A stretch of DNA of 64,000 nucleotides from Deinandra increscens subsp. villosa (taxonomy: Eukaryota > Streptophyta > Magnoliopsida > Asterales > Asteraceae): contig JBCNJP010000020.1 of assembly GCA_039602395.1 (NCBI GenBank), forward strand, positions 16,780,483 through 16,844,482, written 5' to 3'. Shown in pieces: positions 13,101 through 25,906 of the stretch (positions within the stretch are counted from its first letter, which is position 1; each line of letters begins with the position of its first letter). Below the pieces are notes generated by a model. The model was not told the origin of the DNA. It made no database searches and saw only the letters and a program-made list of their open reading frames with translations. A program made the translations under genes and the position numbers.

Positions 13101-16100
13101 ATTGCCAAATTATCAAAACTTTTTTAATTTTTAGATCACAAAACCCGAAAAACGATTCTACCCCAATAAGAAGACCGGCCAAGAATGGCCGTGTCATCAC
13201 CAAAATCGGTCAAAAACAGGTTATTGTGGGCGATAATGATAAGCTTTATATGAATTGTGGTGATCACATAATTGTGTCCGTAATAACTTTTTTCTTTTGT
13301 TATATCAGTTTTTTGCAGTAAATGGTTTTCCTTGTCCAGATGTACAAAGTCCTGCAGACCACTTTCTCATAACTATCAACACAGACTTTGATGAGGTAGT
13401 TAAGTTGTTCATCATTCACATTACAGTACTAAAAAACAACCATTTGCGAAAATCAAAATGGTCGCGAGACCAGTTTTGTCGGTCACAAATTCCGGCCGCT
13501 TTTGACCATTTATGTGCTGAATCATATTTGTAACAAAAGATCAAGTTTAATGTAAAAAATAAAGTCTTTGGTTGTTTTAAGGGTATATAGTTAGTTGTCA
13601 TAAAATTCAACCTATAACTAATACCTAGGGGTGTTCAACGGTTCGGTTTACGGTTTATTCGGTTTATTCGATTCGGTTTATTTGGTTTGTAATTATTTTT
13701 TAGCACATCCATATCCAAACCAAACCGTATTGGAAAACTTACAAACCAAATCAAATAACCCATATTCAATACGGTTCGGTTCCGGTTCAGAACCGAATAA
13801 ACCGTATTCAAACCGTATAAACCGTATTCAACGGAATAACATATTTTGCATATTTTTAAACATACAACCAAAAAGTATCACATGAAGTGAACAAAAACAA
13901 ATATGAAGTTTCTTCTTGCATATATACGACATAAAACCAAAATACCGATAGTTTAAACAAACAAACTTTATATTTTTTATTCTGGGAAGGGAAGACATAC
14001 AGGCGACGAATGGAATTGCAATGGACGAAGCGTCAATGACGATTGCTTAAACAACCGTAAATGTTAACCCCAATTTTTTAGATTGTATCATTGTGTGGGC
14101 TTAACTTTTAACTCTTTAAGTGGGCTAAAAAACTTATTATTAAACGATTTACAAAAAAAATTACATGTATATATATATATATATATTATGTATATATATA
14201 AATCTTATTCGGTTTAAATGGATAACCGAATAACCCAAATAAACCAAATAAAAATAAAATCCAAAACCATAACCAAACCGTAAACCGAATTCACAATTCG
14301 GATACGGTTTAAAACCGAACCGTAAACCGAATTCACAATTCGGATCGGTTTATTTGGATACGGATACGGTTCGGTTTGTCGGTTTTTTCGGATTTCGGTT
14401 ATTTCTGCACACCCCTACTAATACCCTTTTTTCAATTTTTCTTTTTCTTGAACCTGTTTGTTAACTTTGTTTAACTAACTACTCTTCTTTTCCAACTTTT
14501 AGGACCATATTAGTGGAGATTTAGCTGTTGAGAAAGTAATTGATGTACTCTCCGAATCCTACAAATCATCTGAGATATATAAAGATGTCAAAAGTGAAAT
14601 AGCTGCTATATGTGAACAGGTATAAGATCTCACTATATGTTCTTATATTAACCACTGTCTACCTTGAATATATTAATTAGCAAATAATTAACCATATTTT
14701 TTTAATTCTGAAGGAAGGAGGCCTGATTGAGAAAACTGGAAGCCTAAAAGCTAGTTTCATCACTCAGTGCCTGGTGCTTGTACAAAGATCATTCAAAAAT
14801 ATGTATCGCGATATAGGATACTATTGGTTACGGCTTGGTATATATATTGCTTTGGGTTTTGCAGTTGGAACAGTGTTCTACGATCTTGGGTCCGGATTTG
14901 GCTCCTTAAATGTAAGTGTTATATATATTCGAACCTATTATAACAAATTAAAATGAGTACTAGATCTTTCAAATTATGCAAATATTAGTGTTCACTGCAA
15001 GACAAACTGCACCTAAAATGTTACATCTTTAGCATTTTTATAACTTAAAATCTATGATCAATATGGATAAAAAGGACAATGATTTGCACCAGAGCAGAAG
15101 AACACAAATTGTAAAAAATGGGACAATTGATTATAATATTTCTAACAACCTTAAATTGTTTAGATACATATCTATTATAAACTAAGAGGTCCACCTACCA
15201 TTACATTCATTACACCCTTACATTCATTACACCAGATATGTGACCCATAACTAACTTAACTAATACTAATAAACAATAATTATTATTATTATATGCTAGC
15301 TTAATGCTTATGATATAATCTTGATTATAATGTTTCCAACAACCTTCACTGTCTGAATGGACAATAGTTCATTTTTAAAATTTTAGGCTACAACTAACTC
15401 TTTGAAAACATATGTGACATAGTAGCATCACAACTAAAAAATGAGTGGATTCTCTTCTTATTTTTTATGGAAAATGTTTAGAAAAGTGGGTTTTCTGAAA
15501 CCAATACCAATTTTCCTAGCCCATAACTTTTGCATAAAAGTGGTTTCCCAATTGTGTTTCAAATCATCTACCAATGAATACTAAGGACTGTTTGATTATT
15601 GTTCACAATGACAGGCTAGGATTTCAATGCTCATGTTTGTCTCTTCATTCCTTACCATCTTAGCCATTGGCGGTTTCCCCTCATTCGTTGAGGAAATGAA
15701 GGTGTGTCAATGCATTTCATGTGTTCTTGAAGAAATATATAGAACTTGTTTTAAGCAACCCCTTAACCAGTTTCCTTCTTATGAAACCCATGTGGATGTA
15801 TATAGGTCTTTCAATGGGAAAGATTAAACGGACATTACGGGGTTGGATCATTCGTTATCAGCCATGCTATCTCCTCAACGCCATACCTATTTCTCATATC
15901 TTTAATCCCGGGAGTAATAGCTTACTCGCTTGCAGGACTTCAGAAACAATATGAACAATTCGTCTATTTTGCATTAGTGCTCTTTGCCTCAATGTTACTC
16001 GTTGAATGCCTTATGATGATCGTTGCTACCATCGTGCCAAATTTGCTCATGGGCATAATATCGGGCGCTGGAATCCAAGGCTTGATGATACTAAGTGCTG

Positions 16101-16432
16101 GATTTTTTCGGCTACCCGATGATCTAGCTAAAATATTCTGGAAATACCCTATGTACTATGTTTCATTCCATCGGTATGCATTACAAGGATTGTATAAAAA
16201 TGAGTTTCAAGGTCTTAAGTTCCCTGAGTACTTGGGAGGTCCTCCTACCATTGATAGTGACATGATATTGAAGAGTTTATTGCAAGTGGAAATGGGATAC
16301 TCTAAGTGGATTGATCTTGGAATATTGTTTGGTATGGTGTTAGTGTATAGGGTAATACTCTTTTGTATTATAAAGACAACAGAAAAAGTGAAGCCTATTA
16401 TTAGAGCTTTCCTGTTAAATTCTACAAGGTGA
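10197..16432 (+). CDS. ABC transporter G family half-size protein (WBC type)
   Basis: Plasma-membrane ATP-driven exporter with domain order nucleotide-binding domain then transmembrane domain. Eight coding exons with GT-AG borders: 10197-10476, 12304-12383, 12509-12973, 13309-13395, 14503-14619, 14714-14911, 15615-15701 and 15806-16432. They sum to 1941 nt, or 646 residues, normal for the family. Walker A GPSGCGKSTLL is at about residue 81, signature LSGGQKRR at about 190, Walker B LLLLDEPTSGLDS at about 210, and the H-loop IHQPSS at about 247. The second half has the family's hydrophobic segments, including FVSSFLTILAIGGFPSFVEEM and PYLFLISLIPGVIAYSLAGL. It resembles the plant half-transporter clades that move lipidic or wax/cutin precursors, but the substrate is inference. 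It must dimerise to work. No broken motif was found. Introns 1 and 4 hold transposon insertions that leave all splice sites intact. Confidence 0.96.
10539..11461. mobile_element. hAT-like non-autonomous element in ABCG intron 1
   Basis: A 923-bp segment flanked by a perfect 8-bp duplication CAAAGATG (10531-10538 and 11462-11469). Ends are CAGTGGCGGAT on the left and the complement of CAGGGGCGGAT on the right. An 8-bp duplication with CAG-type ends is the hAT signature. No transposase frame is visible, so it is non-autonomous. Confidence 0.88.
13626..14417. mobile_element. hAT-like MITE in ABCG intron 4
   Basis: A 792-bp segment with a perfect 8-bp target duplication CTAATACC (13618-13625 and 14418-14425). 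Terminal inverted repeats are TAGGGGTGTTCA and TGCACACCCCTA. The subterminal zones are dense in CGGTTTATTCGGTTT-like words in both orientations, which is typical of the plant TAGGGGTGT hAT MITEs. No transposase frame is present. Confidence 0.9.
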
Positions 16433-16578
16433 AACTACAATCCATGTAGAGTATATATATCTCTTTTGTTTTTACATGTATTGTCTGCATGAAGCTAGCT
16501 GCCTTGTCTCTTTAAGTGTATCTTGTATCTTTAATATTTCTATGTATTTTCTTTTGTGAATAATTATCTTTAAGTATA

Positions 16579-18141
16579 GGGAAAATCACGAAAATAACCA
16601 AGTTTGACCCAAAAAAATCAGAAATAACCCTTCCAATTTATACTTTCTCAAATAACCCACTCTTTCTCAACCAATAAAGAGTCTCCACGTGTCCATTAAC
16701 ACCCAATAGTTTTCTGCCAGGCGTCCTCGATCTGACAAACCGGCTACCCAATGTCCCCACCCCCCTCCAGTAGCATCGTGACACGTGTTATAAATTACAG
16801 GATTCTTGAATCTTTTACCCAACCCAAAATTTTAGTACAACCCACCCTCCCAACCTCTCCTAGCCTGCCAACTTTAAATGTTATTACGTATATTTATCTT
16901 GTAACGCATCTGTTTACATTTATTTTATATATAATCAAGATCAAATATCTGTTTACGTATATTTTATATTCTTATTTTTTAATAAAATTTATATCAGAAC
17001 TCCTGAAGCCATGGTATTATTTCAATCTTAAAATAATAAAAGTTATTTTAGAAAATAAATTATTTTAAAAAACTAATTTATGGTAAATAACCAAAATGAC
17101 CCATGTTAACGAGGGAGTATTTAAGATGATAAATTAACTAGGTAAATAACCAAGATTATATAAAATATAAACGTGAAGACATATATATAGAAATTTTAAG
17201 CAAAATTCCGTGTTCAGAAAGAAAAATTAAGCAAAACTCCATGCTTATTTTTTTTTCAATCTTAAAATAATAAAAGTTATTTTAGAAAATAAATTATAAA
17301 AAAAAACTAATTTAGGGTAAATATCCAAAATGACCCATGTTAACGAGGGAGTATTTAAGACGATAAATTAACTAGGTAAATAACCAAGATTGTATAAAAT
17401 ATAAACGTGAACACATATATATAGATATTTTATCCGTGCTTATATTTTTTTTTTCAATCTTTAATAATAAAAGTTATTTTAGAAACACTTAAAACATATG
17501 TTCGTACTAAAAATTAATATATTCAGAAACTTCTATTTTTTTTTTCAATCTTAAACGTGAGGACATATATTCAGAAACTTCTATTTTAGTAGGCATTAAA
17601 TATATAATAGGCATTAAATATTACGTATTTAAATATAAAAAAAACTAGTGAGTTATAAAATTTGAACAAATATCTTCATTTTAGTAGAGTTATGGGCCCT
17701 TGTTTATTGAGAGCGATGTTCAAAAAAAAAAAAAGAAAAAAAAAGAAATGTCAAAAGCAATCATTTAAGGCTACAAAAGTAGTGCAATGATGAGCCGATT
17801 ATTGAGCCGATAGTTGAGCCGTTTACATGCCTTTTTACATCTGGACAGTTGGCAGGCTAGGAGAGGTTGGGAGGGTGGGTTGTACTAAAATTTTGGGTTG
17901 GGTAAAAGATTCAAGAATCCTGTAATTTATAACACGTGTCACGATGCTACTGGAGGGGGGTGGGGACATTGGGTAGCCGGTTTGTCAGATCGAGGACGCC
18001 TGGCAGAAAACTATTGGGTGTTAATGGACACGTGGAGACTCTTTATTGGTTGAGAAAGAGTGGGTTATTTGAGAAAGTATAAATTGGAAGGGTTATTTCT
18101 GATTTTTTTGGGTCAAACTTGGTTATTTTCGTGATTTCCCC
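16579..18141. mobile_element. Mutator-like element with about 300-bp TIRs
   Basis: A 1563-bp element with a perfect 9-bp target duplication TTAAGTATA (16570-16578 and 18142-18150), the Mutator signature. Left end GGGAAAATCACGAAAATAACC and the complement of the right end match almost base for base for about 300 bp (left arm to about 16875, right arm from about 17849). The middle contains about two and a half copies of a 200-235 bp tandem unit beginning TTCAATCTTA (about 17021, 17255 and 17453). No transposase is encoded. It starts 146 bp after the ABCG stop codon, so it may lie in or next to that gene's 3' UTR. Confidence 0.92.
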
Positions 18142-18150
18142 TTAAGTATA

Positions 18151-19686
18151 TCTTGTACCCTTTAATATGTGTATATATTTTCTTTTGTTTATAACCAGGA
18201 TCCGGTCAAGTTTCCTGGAGGCCCCCTAACAAACTATAAAATTGGGCCCAAGTATTACTTATTTTAAGTATACAAATGACTTGATTAGAACTTTTGGTTT
18301 CAAATTGATATGATATTGTTATATAATAAATATAGAAGATTTATAATCAATTAAAATTCATGATCATGCTTTTTTAGAGATAGGTGAAAGAATGAGAGAA
18401 AGCGATATTCACACCGGAGGTTGGCATGAAGTCCGGAAAAAGAACAACGAACATGGGAGAAGCTAAATGGGGAGGATAGACACATCACAATTGGCGAAAC
18501 TTGGGTGAACAGTTTGCAGGGACAAAAAGTCACGGATCCTAATTCCGAAGGGGCGGTCCTTAATATATATAAAAAAATTCAAAAATCGCAGAAATTAGCA
18601 CTACGGCCGAAAAAAACCGAGGGGGCGGTCGCCCCCTCGGTCTTCACTAAGCTGCGCACAGTTTCTGATACAAATCTACTACAAGGGTGTAATCCCGAGG
18701 AGCTGGAGAAGGAATGTAGGAAGTGTGGTTAGGTTCATGGTGTGTATGTAGTGCCGAAGAAAGTTTTGGGAACTTTTTTCTTTTTTTATTTTAACTAAGT
18801 ATTTTTAGAACTAACCTACCTTGTTTTAACGACAATTTTTTTTCCACCACAAGGTTTGAACCCTCACAATTTAAAAAGAGAAAGAACCTATACAACATCA
18901 ATATACCATTAGGCCAAAGGGCTTTTCATGAGGCTATCCGTAGTCATAAAGCCCATTTGTTGCACAAATCGCGACACGTGACACTGTGATATCCAAGTCA
19001 GCAAGGTGCTCCACGTAAGGCTTTATAGATATTAGTCTTTTTATTTAAAAAGAAAAAGAAAAAAAGAAGCCGGTCAATCAAAGAATGAAAGAGAAAGAGA
19101 AAGACTGGGCTAATCAGGGAAGGAGAGGGAAAGAGTTTGGGACATGTTGTCACTTTAGACTAAATAGTCATATATCTTGAAAATTAATTGGCACGTTATA
19201 ATTTTTTTACGAAAGCAAATCCGAAAAATAATAGCGTCTCATCATCCATTTTTCCATCTATAATCCTAAAGGGAAGATGCGCCCCTCTAAAATTAGGGCA
19301 TAGTGATGTTTTGAGGCGCTACAGATGCTATAATGCCCACTAAAACCTATTTTTTTTAACGGCAATTTCTACACAGTACGTGACTGTCACCCCTCCTATG
19401 GAAGAGCCCCGCCACCCCACTCCAGCCAGACGCGAGTGTCTTAACCGTACCCCGACTCGCATAAGAGTTTAGCACTAAAACCTACCTAAATGCCACTTTT
19501 AACTTCTTTTTTTTTCTTTTTTTTTTTTTTGCCACTTTTAACTAAATGGTATTTTTAAAGCCGACCTGGTGACCAACCCCAAATGGTATCTAATTATACG
19601 ATTCCACGATCATCTTCTGCATTCCACCCCACCCCCATCCCTTTCCTATCTGTTTCTTCCTCCTTCAATTCCAATTCCAATTCCAC
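18151..19686. other. Intergenic, decayed transposon pieces
   Basis: Includes a block near 18540-18650 rich in GGGGCGGTC words, a tRNA-like word near 18855, poly-T stretches, and a C-rich block at 19380-19460. None has boundaries I can defend, and no gene is seen. Confidence 0.4.
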
Positions 19687-19710
19687 CACGTGCATCCTTC
19701 TTCTATAAAT
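19687..19710 (+). promoter_or_regulatory. G-box and TATA box of the RIBA gene
   Basis: CACGTG (19687-19692) is a G-box, the core bound by plant bZIP and bHLH factors and common in light-responsive promoters. TATAAAT (19704-19710) lies 81 bp before the start codon, so transcription should begin near 19735-19740. Promoter function is inferred from motif and position only. Confidence 0.6.
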
Positions 19711-19790
19711 CACCCACCTCTTTCTCATTTCATTCATTCATTCAACTCCACCATTCTCCAATTCACTATTCATCCTCAACGGATTCATTC

Positions 19791-22700
19791 ATGGCTTCCA
19801 TTAACATATCCACATCTCTACTGCCTTCTATGTAAGCTTTCTTCTCGTACTATATCGATCTCATTTCGGAAATTTAGTTTTCTGGATTATAGTGTGTTTA
19901 CAAGCTTTTGATTTGTTTGAAATCATGATCAATTCGATTAATTGCTGCTCAATCGATTACGCGGTTTTAGGTTTATAATTCTACAGACAGAAATGAGAAA
20001 TCAGATGAATAGAGATGGATATGATGCTTATTGTGTTCAAATTAGGTGTAGAAGTTTATTTGATTTCGATTTCCGTACAAAGGATTGGGATCTAAGATTT
20101 CATCAGTGTAATGTTTTAATCAAAATAAGTTTTAACCCTTGTTAAACTTTGCAAAATTAACTAACAGTATTGAAGAATCTGTGAATGTTATATAATAGGG
20201 AAAATCACCAAAGTTACCATGTTGACCCTTTCATTTTGTAAAATGACCATTGACTTTTTGGCCGTTCAAAACTACACATATTCAATTCAAAGTTTCCAAC
20301 CAGTTGTCTAAGCCGTCTTGGAAGAAAAGTCAATGGTCATTTTACAAAAACTTAAGGCCAAGATGATCATTTTGGTGATTTTTCTAGCATAATATTCCTC
20401 TGTTCTGTAATTAACTGCCAAAGTTGTATGTTTTAACCTGTCCTCAAGAGGGAAAGTGACCAATTTCAATTAAGAAATTTTAAGGGGATATATAATCTTG
20501 TAATATGGAAGAATCTTCTACTATCATTTCAGGACATTTGGGGTCCCATCAGGGACAAAGTGGAAAAACTTCTTTTTTGATCAACATTGACTTTTTCTTT
20601 AAAAGATCTCATAACTAGAATCTGCATTTTTCCCCTTTTTCTACACAATAAAATTCATCTTCATATGCATTTGAAGTATTCAGATGCTTTGTTATTTCAT
20701 TTCCAGGAAATCACCTATTTGTTCACTATTATCATTACAAAAGATGGATCATAATAAAATTGACTCTATTTGTTTCTGTATTATATGGGTAGTTTTACTA
20801 TCTTGCTAGGAGTCAAGCTTTCATTAAACTATGTTGTATTTTTTTTAAAGGCTGGGGCCTTTGGTTAGTTGGTTTTTACTTTTTAGTGGTGTATATAGAG
20901 GTGGCGATTTCAATCTATTTACTTATGAATGGGGAGATTTGGATTCTGTTTTATTTGAGGATCAAATGGGGGATTCAAAAAGTTCTAGAAGGGGAACGGT
21001 CAAATGGGTCTAACAAGTTGAAAGTCATTCAATGTCTTATATTAAATGGATACATCATCCTATATCATTTTATTCAAAGATTTAGACTCTTATAATGACA
21101 ATATTGTTTTATATTAATAATTAACACATTCTTTAGTAGATCAAATTAAAAAGTAGGTGTTAGTGGGTCAGCCTAACCTGATCCGGTCAATTTTGACATG
21201 TACTAAAATTACACTTTTCAACCCGAATCCCTTACCAACCCCCTCCCGACCCGCACATCTTGCCACATCTAGTGTAAGATCAGATCATCTAAAGGGGTTC
21301 CTAAATTTTATCATCTCAACTATCTTTACTTAAGAACTTACTGCCTCTCATAATGGACTATCTATGATTGCAATAATGCAGGATGATCACAAATGTCAGA
21401 TCATATAACGGTCATCACTTTGTAAACCTATTTTCATCCAATGGGCATACATTTGAGGCATCTCTCCATCTTGGTACTAGACCATGTCCCAGAAGTAAAG
21501 GCGATAATAGGTTGAGAGCTTCATTGTTGCCTATAGATGGCAGTTTTCCCGTTAATGAAAAAAGAATGAATGGTATAGAGAAAAACGGTGTTAGTGTATC
21601 ATCTGGGATAGTGATACAACCTGATTCAATAGCTTTGGATGCCTTAGCAGCCGAAACAACTCCTAGCATGATTGGTTTTTCTACCGCTGATGAATACGAT
21701 TTGGATCAGCCCACACCAGGATTTTCATCCATTCCCGAGGCAATTGAAGATATACGACAAGGAAAGGTTTGTATCCTTTCATTTCATCATGTTGCAAGTT
21801 ACAAAAATTCCTATTCCCCGTCTTGTGAAGGTAAAAGTTCATAAACTATATGATATAATCCCTCTACTTAAAAATAAATATAATGTTTCACTAGATGAAT
21901 AGTTTAATGAAAGTTTTTCATTATTACTTAAAAGTCTAAAGACTTCTCAATGTAGACAAACTAGTAGAATTTTGTGAATCATAAGACTGCTATTATTACT
22001 TTGTATTTGGTTCTTGACTGTGATTTTGGATTAAATTTTGTCAAGAAGCTAGAGGTGGCGAAATGGGCGGGTAGTGCTAAAACGGGTTTAGAGCAGGATA
22101 GATACTATTTGATATGGGTCAAAACAGGTTGGGTTGGTTCAAAACAGATGCATTTCTATCTTTGTTTGTTAAATAGGATTGTAAATCATATATTATTATA
22201 ATAATAATTTAATTCTCTAATTTAAGCAATTTAGTAGGTTTGTGCATAAACAGTGCGCCTTGGGCGATTCTCGAGCCGATTGTTTCATTTCTTTTTTAGC
22301 TAAGTTCTTTAAATTTTACCCATTATATCCTTAGATATTAAACATAACCCAAATACCCAGTAAAAGGATCGAAATTGCCACCTGCACCTCTACACAAAAA
22401 TGCTCATTGTTTGATTTTTGGGACATCCCCTTTTGTTTATATAATCACGAAACCTGTGTAAGTAAATGGATGAAGAATAAGAAGACACGTTCTCATGAAG
22501 TTGAATAGCAAAACTATAGAAAACTAGAACCATAATCAAAAGAGAATAAATTTAACATCCTTAGAAAAATCCGGACTTTGAAACATGTCCCTACTCAAAG
22601 TAATCAGAAAAAATAAAGGGTTATAGAAAGTTTGAAGTAAAATCGCTAACAACACTTTACCAGAAGATACTTCAGCATTTATTTCGGGTTGGAGGAAGTA

Positions 22701-25700
22701 TATCTTTGTACCATTTAAATTCTTTACAAACTAGGGTGCTATTTTATTTTATACCAGGTTTTTGTTTATACTTCAGATGGTAGTGGCTGTCGATGATGAA
22801 TGCAGAGAAAATGAAGGTGATTTAATAATGGCAGCATCATGTGTTACACCAGAGGCTATGGCTTTTATTGTTAAGCATGGAACTGGGATTGTTTGTGTAA
22901 GCATGAAAGGTGAAGATTTGGATAGATTGGATATTCCTTTAATGGTTACCCATAAAGATAACGAAGAAAAACTCTCTACAGCCTTCACAGTATCAGTGGT
23001 ATGAATAGTTTTTGCTAAAAATGTATTGTTGACATCTCAATTAAAACAAACCTTTCAAACACAACTTAGGATGTGTTTATTTGTGCGTTTGAAAATGATT
23101 ATTGGGTATTGGTTGATTAGAACTAGGTAATCAGTTGTCATAGTACGGGTTGTATAAGATAGTTTTTGGAAGTGCATATGTTGTTTGAAGTTGTAATGAT
23201 TAGATAAATGAATATTTGTTTTGACATGTAGGATGCAAAACATGGTACAACTACGGGGGTGTCAGCACGTGATAGGGCGGCAACCATAAAAGCTTTAGCT
23301 TCAAAAGATTCACAACCCGCAGATTTCAACCGCCCGGGCCATATATTTCCACTAAAATACAGGGAAGGCGGTGTTTTAAAAAGAGCGGGTCACACGGAAG
23401 CTTCTGTTGACCTAGCCATGTTAGCTGGGTTTGACCCCGTAGCCGTCTTATGTGAGATTGTGGATGATGATGGTTCCATGGCTAGATTGCCTAAGCTTCG
23501 GGAATTTGTCAAAAGGGAAAATTTAAAGATTATATCTATTGCTGATCTAATCAGGTAGGCGGTGACCTTATTAACTCTTGTGTTCTTCATTTACAGAGAT
23601 GGCAAAATGGGTGGGCGGGTGATGGTTCTGGTTCAAATGGGCTCGGTTGACCCAAAATATGTTTCGTACAAAATTATCAAAGCTTTTTTGTAGTAAAGTA
23701 GTGAGTTAAATATGATAACTTATATTTTATATCAAATAATAATCTAATTTGGCTTATTTTCTTTTATGCTAGTTTTTATTAGGCTTTTCTTTTTCCCGTT
23801 TGACAAGTTAGAGATAGAACATAACACGAACTGATCCGTTCACAAGTAAATGAGTCAAAATTGCCACCTCTTGAATTTACAAAGTAATGGTTTCATGACA
23901 CGAATTTAAATTTGGCAGGTATAGAAGAAAGAGAGATAAACTAGTGGAGCGTGCTTCTGCTGCACGTATACCTACTACATGGGGGCCATTTGTTGCCTAT
24001 TGTTATAGATCAATCTTAGATGGAATTGAACATATTGCTATGGTTAAGGTGAGGGAACTTTTAGAAAAGTATGAAAATTTGTTGTTTTTGGGTTGGGTTT
24101 TATCTCAAACGGGTCAAACAAAAAGAGTTAGCTAAAAGCGGAATGGGTCACAAAGGTTGAAAATTGGAAGTCTCTTTTCAGTGAACTAAACAGAGCAATA
24201 TTCGTGGGTGAGGGGTAAAATTTATTTGATACATGTCAGTTAGAGTTTTCTCCTTGAAAGTTTGCTTTTTTCATTTGATCTCAAATGTCATGCATAGAGG
24301 TAGCAAAACAGATGGCGGGCGGGCAACGGGTGAGAATGGGTCGCTCTTAAATCAAAATGGTCAACTTTAAAATGCGACCCAAAATGTGTTGTGTCGGATA
24401 CTTATTGTATTAAACATGATTACATGGGTTATATTAGTAAACTAAAAATCCAAGTTTTTAAATAAACAATCTAAAAGAGTTTAAAAAGTCCAGATACACT
24501 TTATAATGTTTTTGATTGATTTCATTTTTAGCTAATTTCTACTTAAACACGTTTGACCCGCAATTAATACAATACAATACATTCCATATATATATGGGTT
24601 GAACTTGCCACCTCTGAAACAAGAGGAGCAACGTATGCCATAAATTTTGAAGGTTTAGAAATACAATATTAATATGATGAAACTATTCTTCATTTTAAAA
24701 CAGGGTGACATTGGGGACGGAAAGGACATTCTTGTTAGGGTACATTCAGAATGCTTAACAGGAGATATATTCGGGTCAGCTAGATGTGATTGTGGTAGTC
24801 AATTGGCACTTGCAATGCAACAAATTGAAGAAGCGGGCAGGGGTATTTTGGTATATCTCAGAGGTCATGAGGGAAGAGGCATCGGATTAGGTCATAAGCT
24901 TCGTGCTTATAACCTTCAAGATGATGGTCGTGATACAGTTGAAGCCAACGAGGAACTTGGTTTGCCCGTTGATTCAAGGGAGTATGGTATCGGCGCACAG
25001 GTAATCTATATACATAAATTCTTAGTGAAAGATATAAAAACACATGCATAAATGATCTACTTCTTGCAAAATAACATATTTGTTTGTAGTTTAAAGACAA
25101 TGAACCGGATATGACATATGTGGCAAAATAGGTGGGTTGGGTAACGGGTCAAAACAAGTACCTTTTTTCAGCGCAGGTCAAAACAGATTGGGCTGACCCA
25201 CAAAAAACTCTCAACTTTACTATAAAATATATCTTTTAATTAAATCACTTTAGGAGATTTTACGCATTTGAGTACGCTTCAAATGACTTTCAACCTGTTT
25301 ATCCCATCTCCTTTTTAGTTTAATCTTTTAGCCTAACCCATTTATATATTGATGGATTGAAATACTTTGTGAAAATGTTCATAACCTGATATGGTATGGG
25401 CACATGGGTTTGTTTGGTTGTTTAGGTCTTAAGACTATAGTTAACATAAAGGGGCTTAGAGTTGTTAAAGTTTGAAAATTAGCTTAAATGTACCTACCCA
25501 AAACATTATGGTTCAAAAATCTTTCATAGATAAAGTGATTTAAGAGGATGTATGTTATAAAAATACACTAATTTCTGATTCTTTAATAATATCTTTTTAT
25601 TCTATTTACTATTCTCATGCTCATGTTAATCAACCATGGCATATGCAGATTTTGAGAGATTTGGGGGTTAGAACAATGAAGCTGATGACAAACAACCCTG

Positions 25701-25906
25701 CTAAGTACAGTGGACTCAAGGGCTATGGCTTAGAAGTTGCAGGTAGAGTTCCCCTTCTGACTCCCATCACGAGGCACAACAAACGATATCTTGAGACCAA
25801 ACGAGCTAAGATGGGTCATGTTTATGGCTCTGAGAACAATGGTGTCCCGAACCTTATCACCCAAAATGACAAACCAGCCACTCCAAACCCGAACCCAAGC
25901 ATTTAA
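19791..25906 (+). CDS. RIBA1: Bifunctional riboflavin biosynthesis protein RIBA (DHBP synthase / GTP cyclohydrolase II)
   Basis: Plastid enzyme that starts both branches of riboflavin synthesis: ribulose-5-phosphate to 3,4-dihydroxy-2-butanone-4-phosphate, and GTP to the diaminopyrimidine intermediate. Seven coding exons: 19791-19831, 21382-21766, 22777-22998, 23232-23554, 23919-24048, 24704-25000 and 25649-25906. They total 1656 nt, or 551 residues, the normal plant length. The first 41-nt exon begins the transit peptide. The DHBP synthase half shows VDDECRENEGDLIMAA, GVSARDRA, RPGHIFPLKYREGGVLKR, AGHTEASVDLA and EIVDDDGSMARL. The cyclohydrolase half shows the zinc cysteines in SECLTGDIFGSARCDCGSQL, then YLRGHEGRGIGLG, DSREYGIGAQ, TNNPAKYSGL and TRHNKRYLETK. 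Both active sites look intact, favouring a RIBA1-type enzyme over the plant paralogues that have lost one activity. The paralogue assignment is inference. Confidence 0.97.
20198..20385. mobile_element. Small Mutator-like MITE in RIBA intron 1
   Basis: About 188 bp starting GGGAAAATCACCAAAGTTACC and ending with the complement of a very similar word. The termini resemble those of the element at 16579-18141, so the two may be related. I could not find a clean 9-bp target duplication. Confidence 0.6.
20897..21270. mobile_element. AGAGGTGGC MITE copy 1 (RIBA intron 1)
   Basis: Begins AGAGGTGGCGA and ends TTGCCACATCT, an imperfect inverted repeat. The interior has words such as AACCCGAATCC and CCGACCCGC that recur in the other copies. 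No exact target duplication was seen. Confidence 0.6.
22051..22391. mobile_element. AGAGGTGGC MITE copy 2 (RIBA intron 2)
   Basis: Begins AGAGGTGGCGAAATGGGCGGG and has ATTGCCACCTGCACCTCT at the right end. Same family layout as the copy in intron 1. Boundaries are approximate. Confidence 0.55.
23595..23871. mobile_element. AGAGGTGGC MITE copy 3 (RIBA intron 4)
   Basis: Begins AGAGATGGCAAAATGGGTGG and ends AAATTGCCACCTCT. Flanks are similar (TTCATTTAC left, TGAATTTAC right), consistent with a decayed target duplication of 8-9 bp. Confidence 0.65.
24296..24615. mobile_element. AGAGGTGGC MITE copy 4 (RIBA intron 5)
   Basis: Begins AGAGGTAGCAAAACAGATGG and ends AACTTGCCACCTCT. A further half-copy (ATGTGGCAAAATAGGTGGG) starts near 25119 in intron 6, but I cannot find its right end. 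Confidence 0.6.

Noticed and set aside
13631..13885. Frames rich in Asn/Arg/Tyr within ABCG intron 4
   Set aside because: They are translations of the subterminal repeats of a hAT MITE.
16751..17068. 105-codon frame after the ABCG gene
   Set aside because: It is inside the Mutator-like element's left arm and has no domain.
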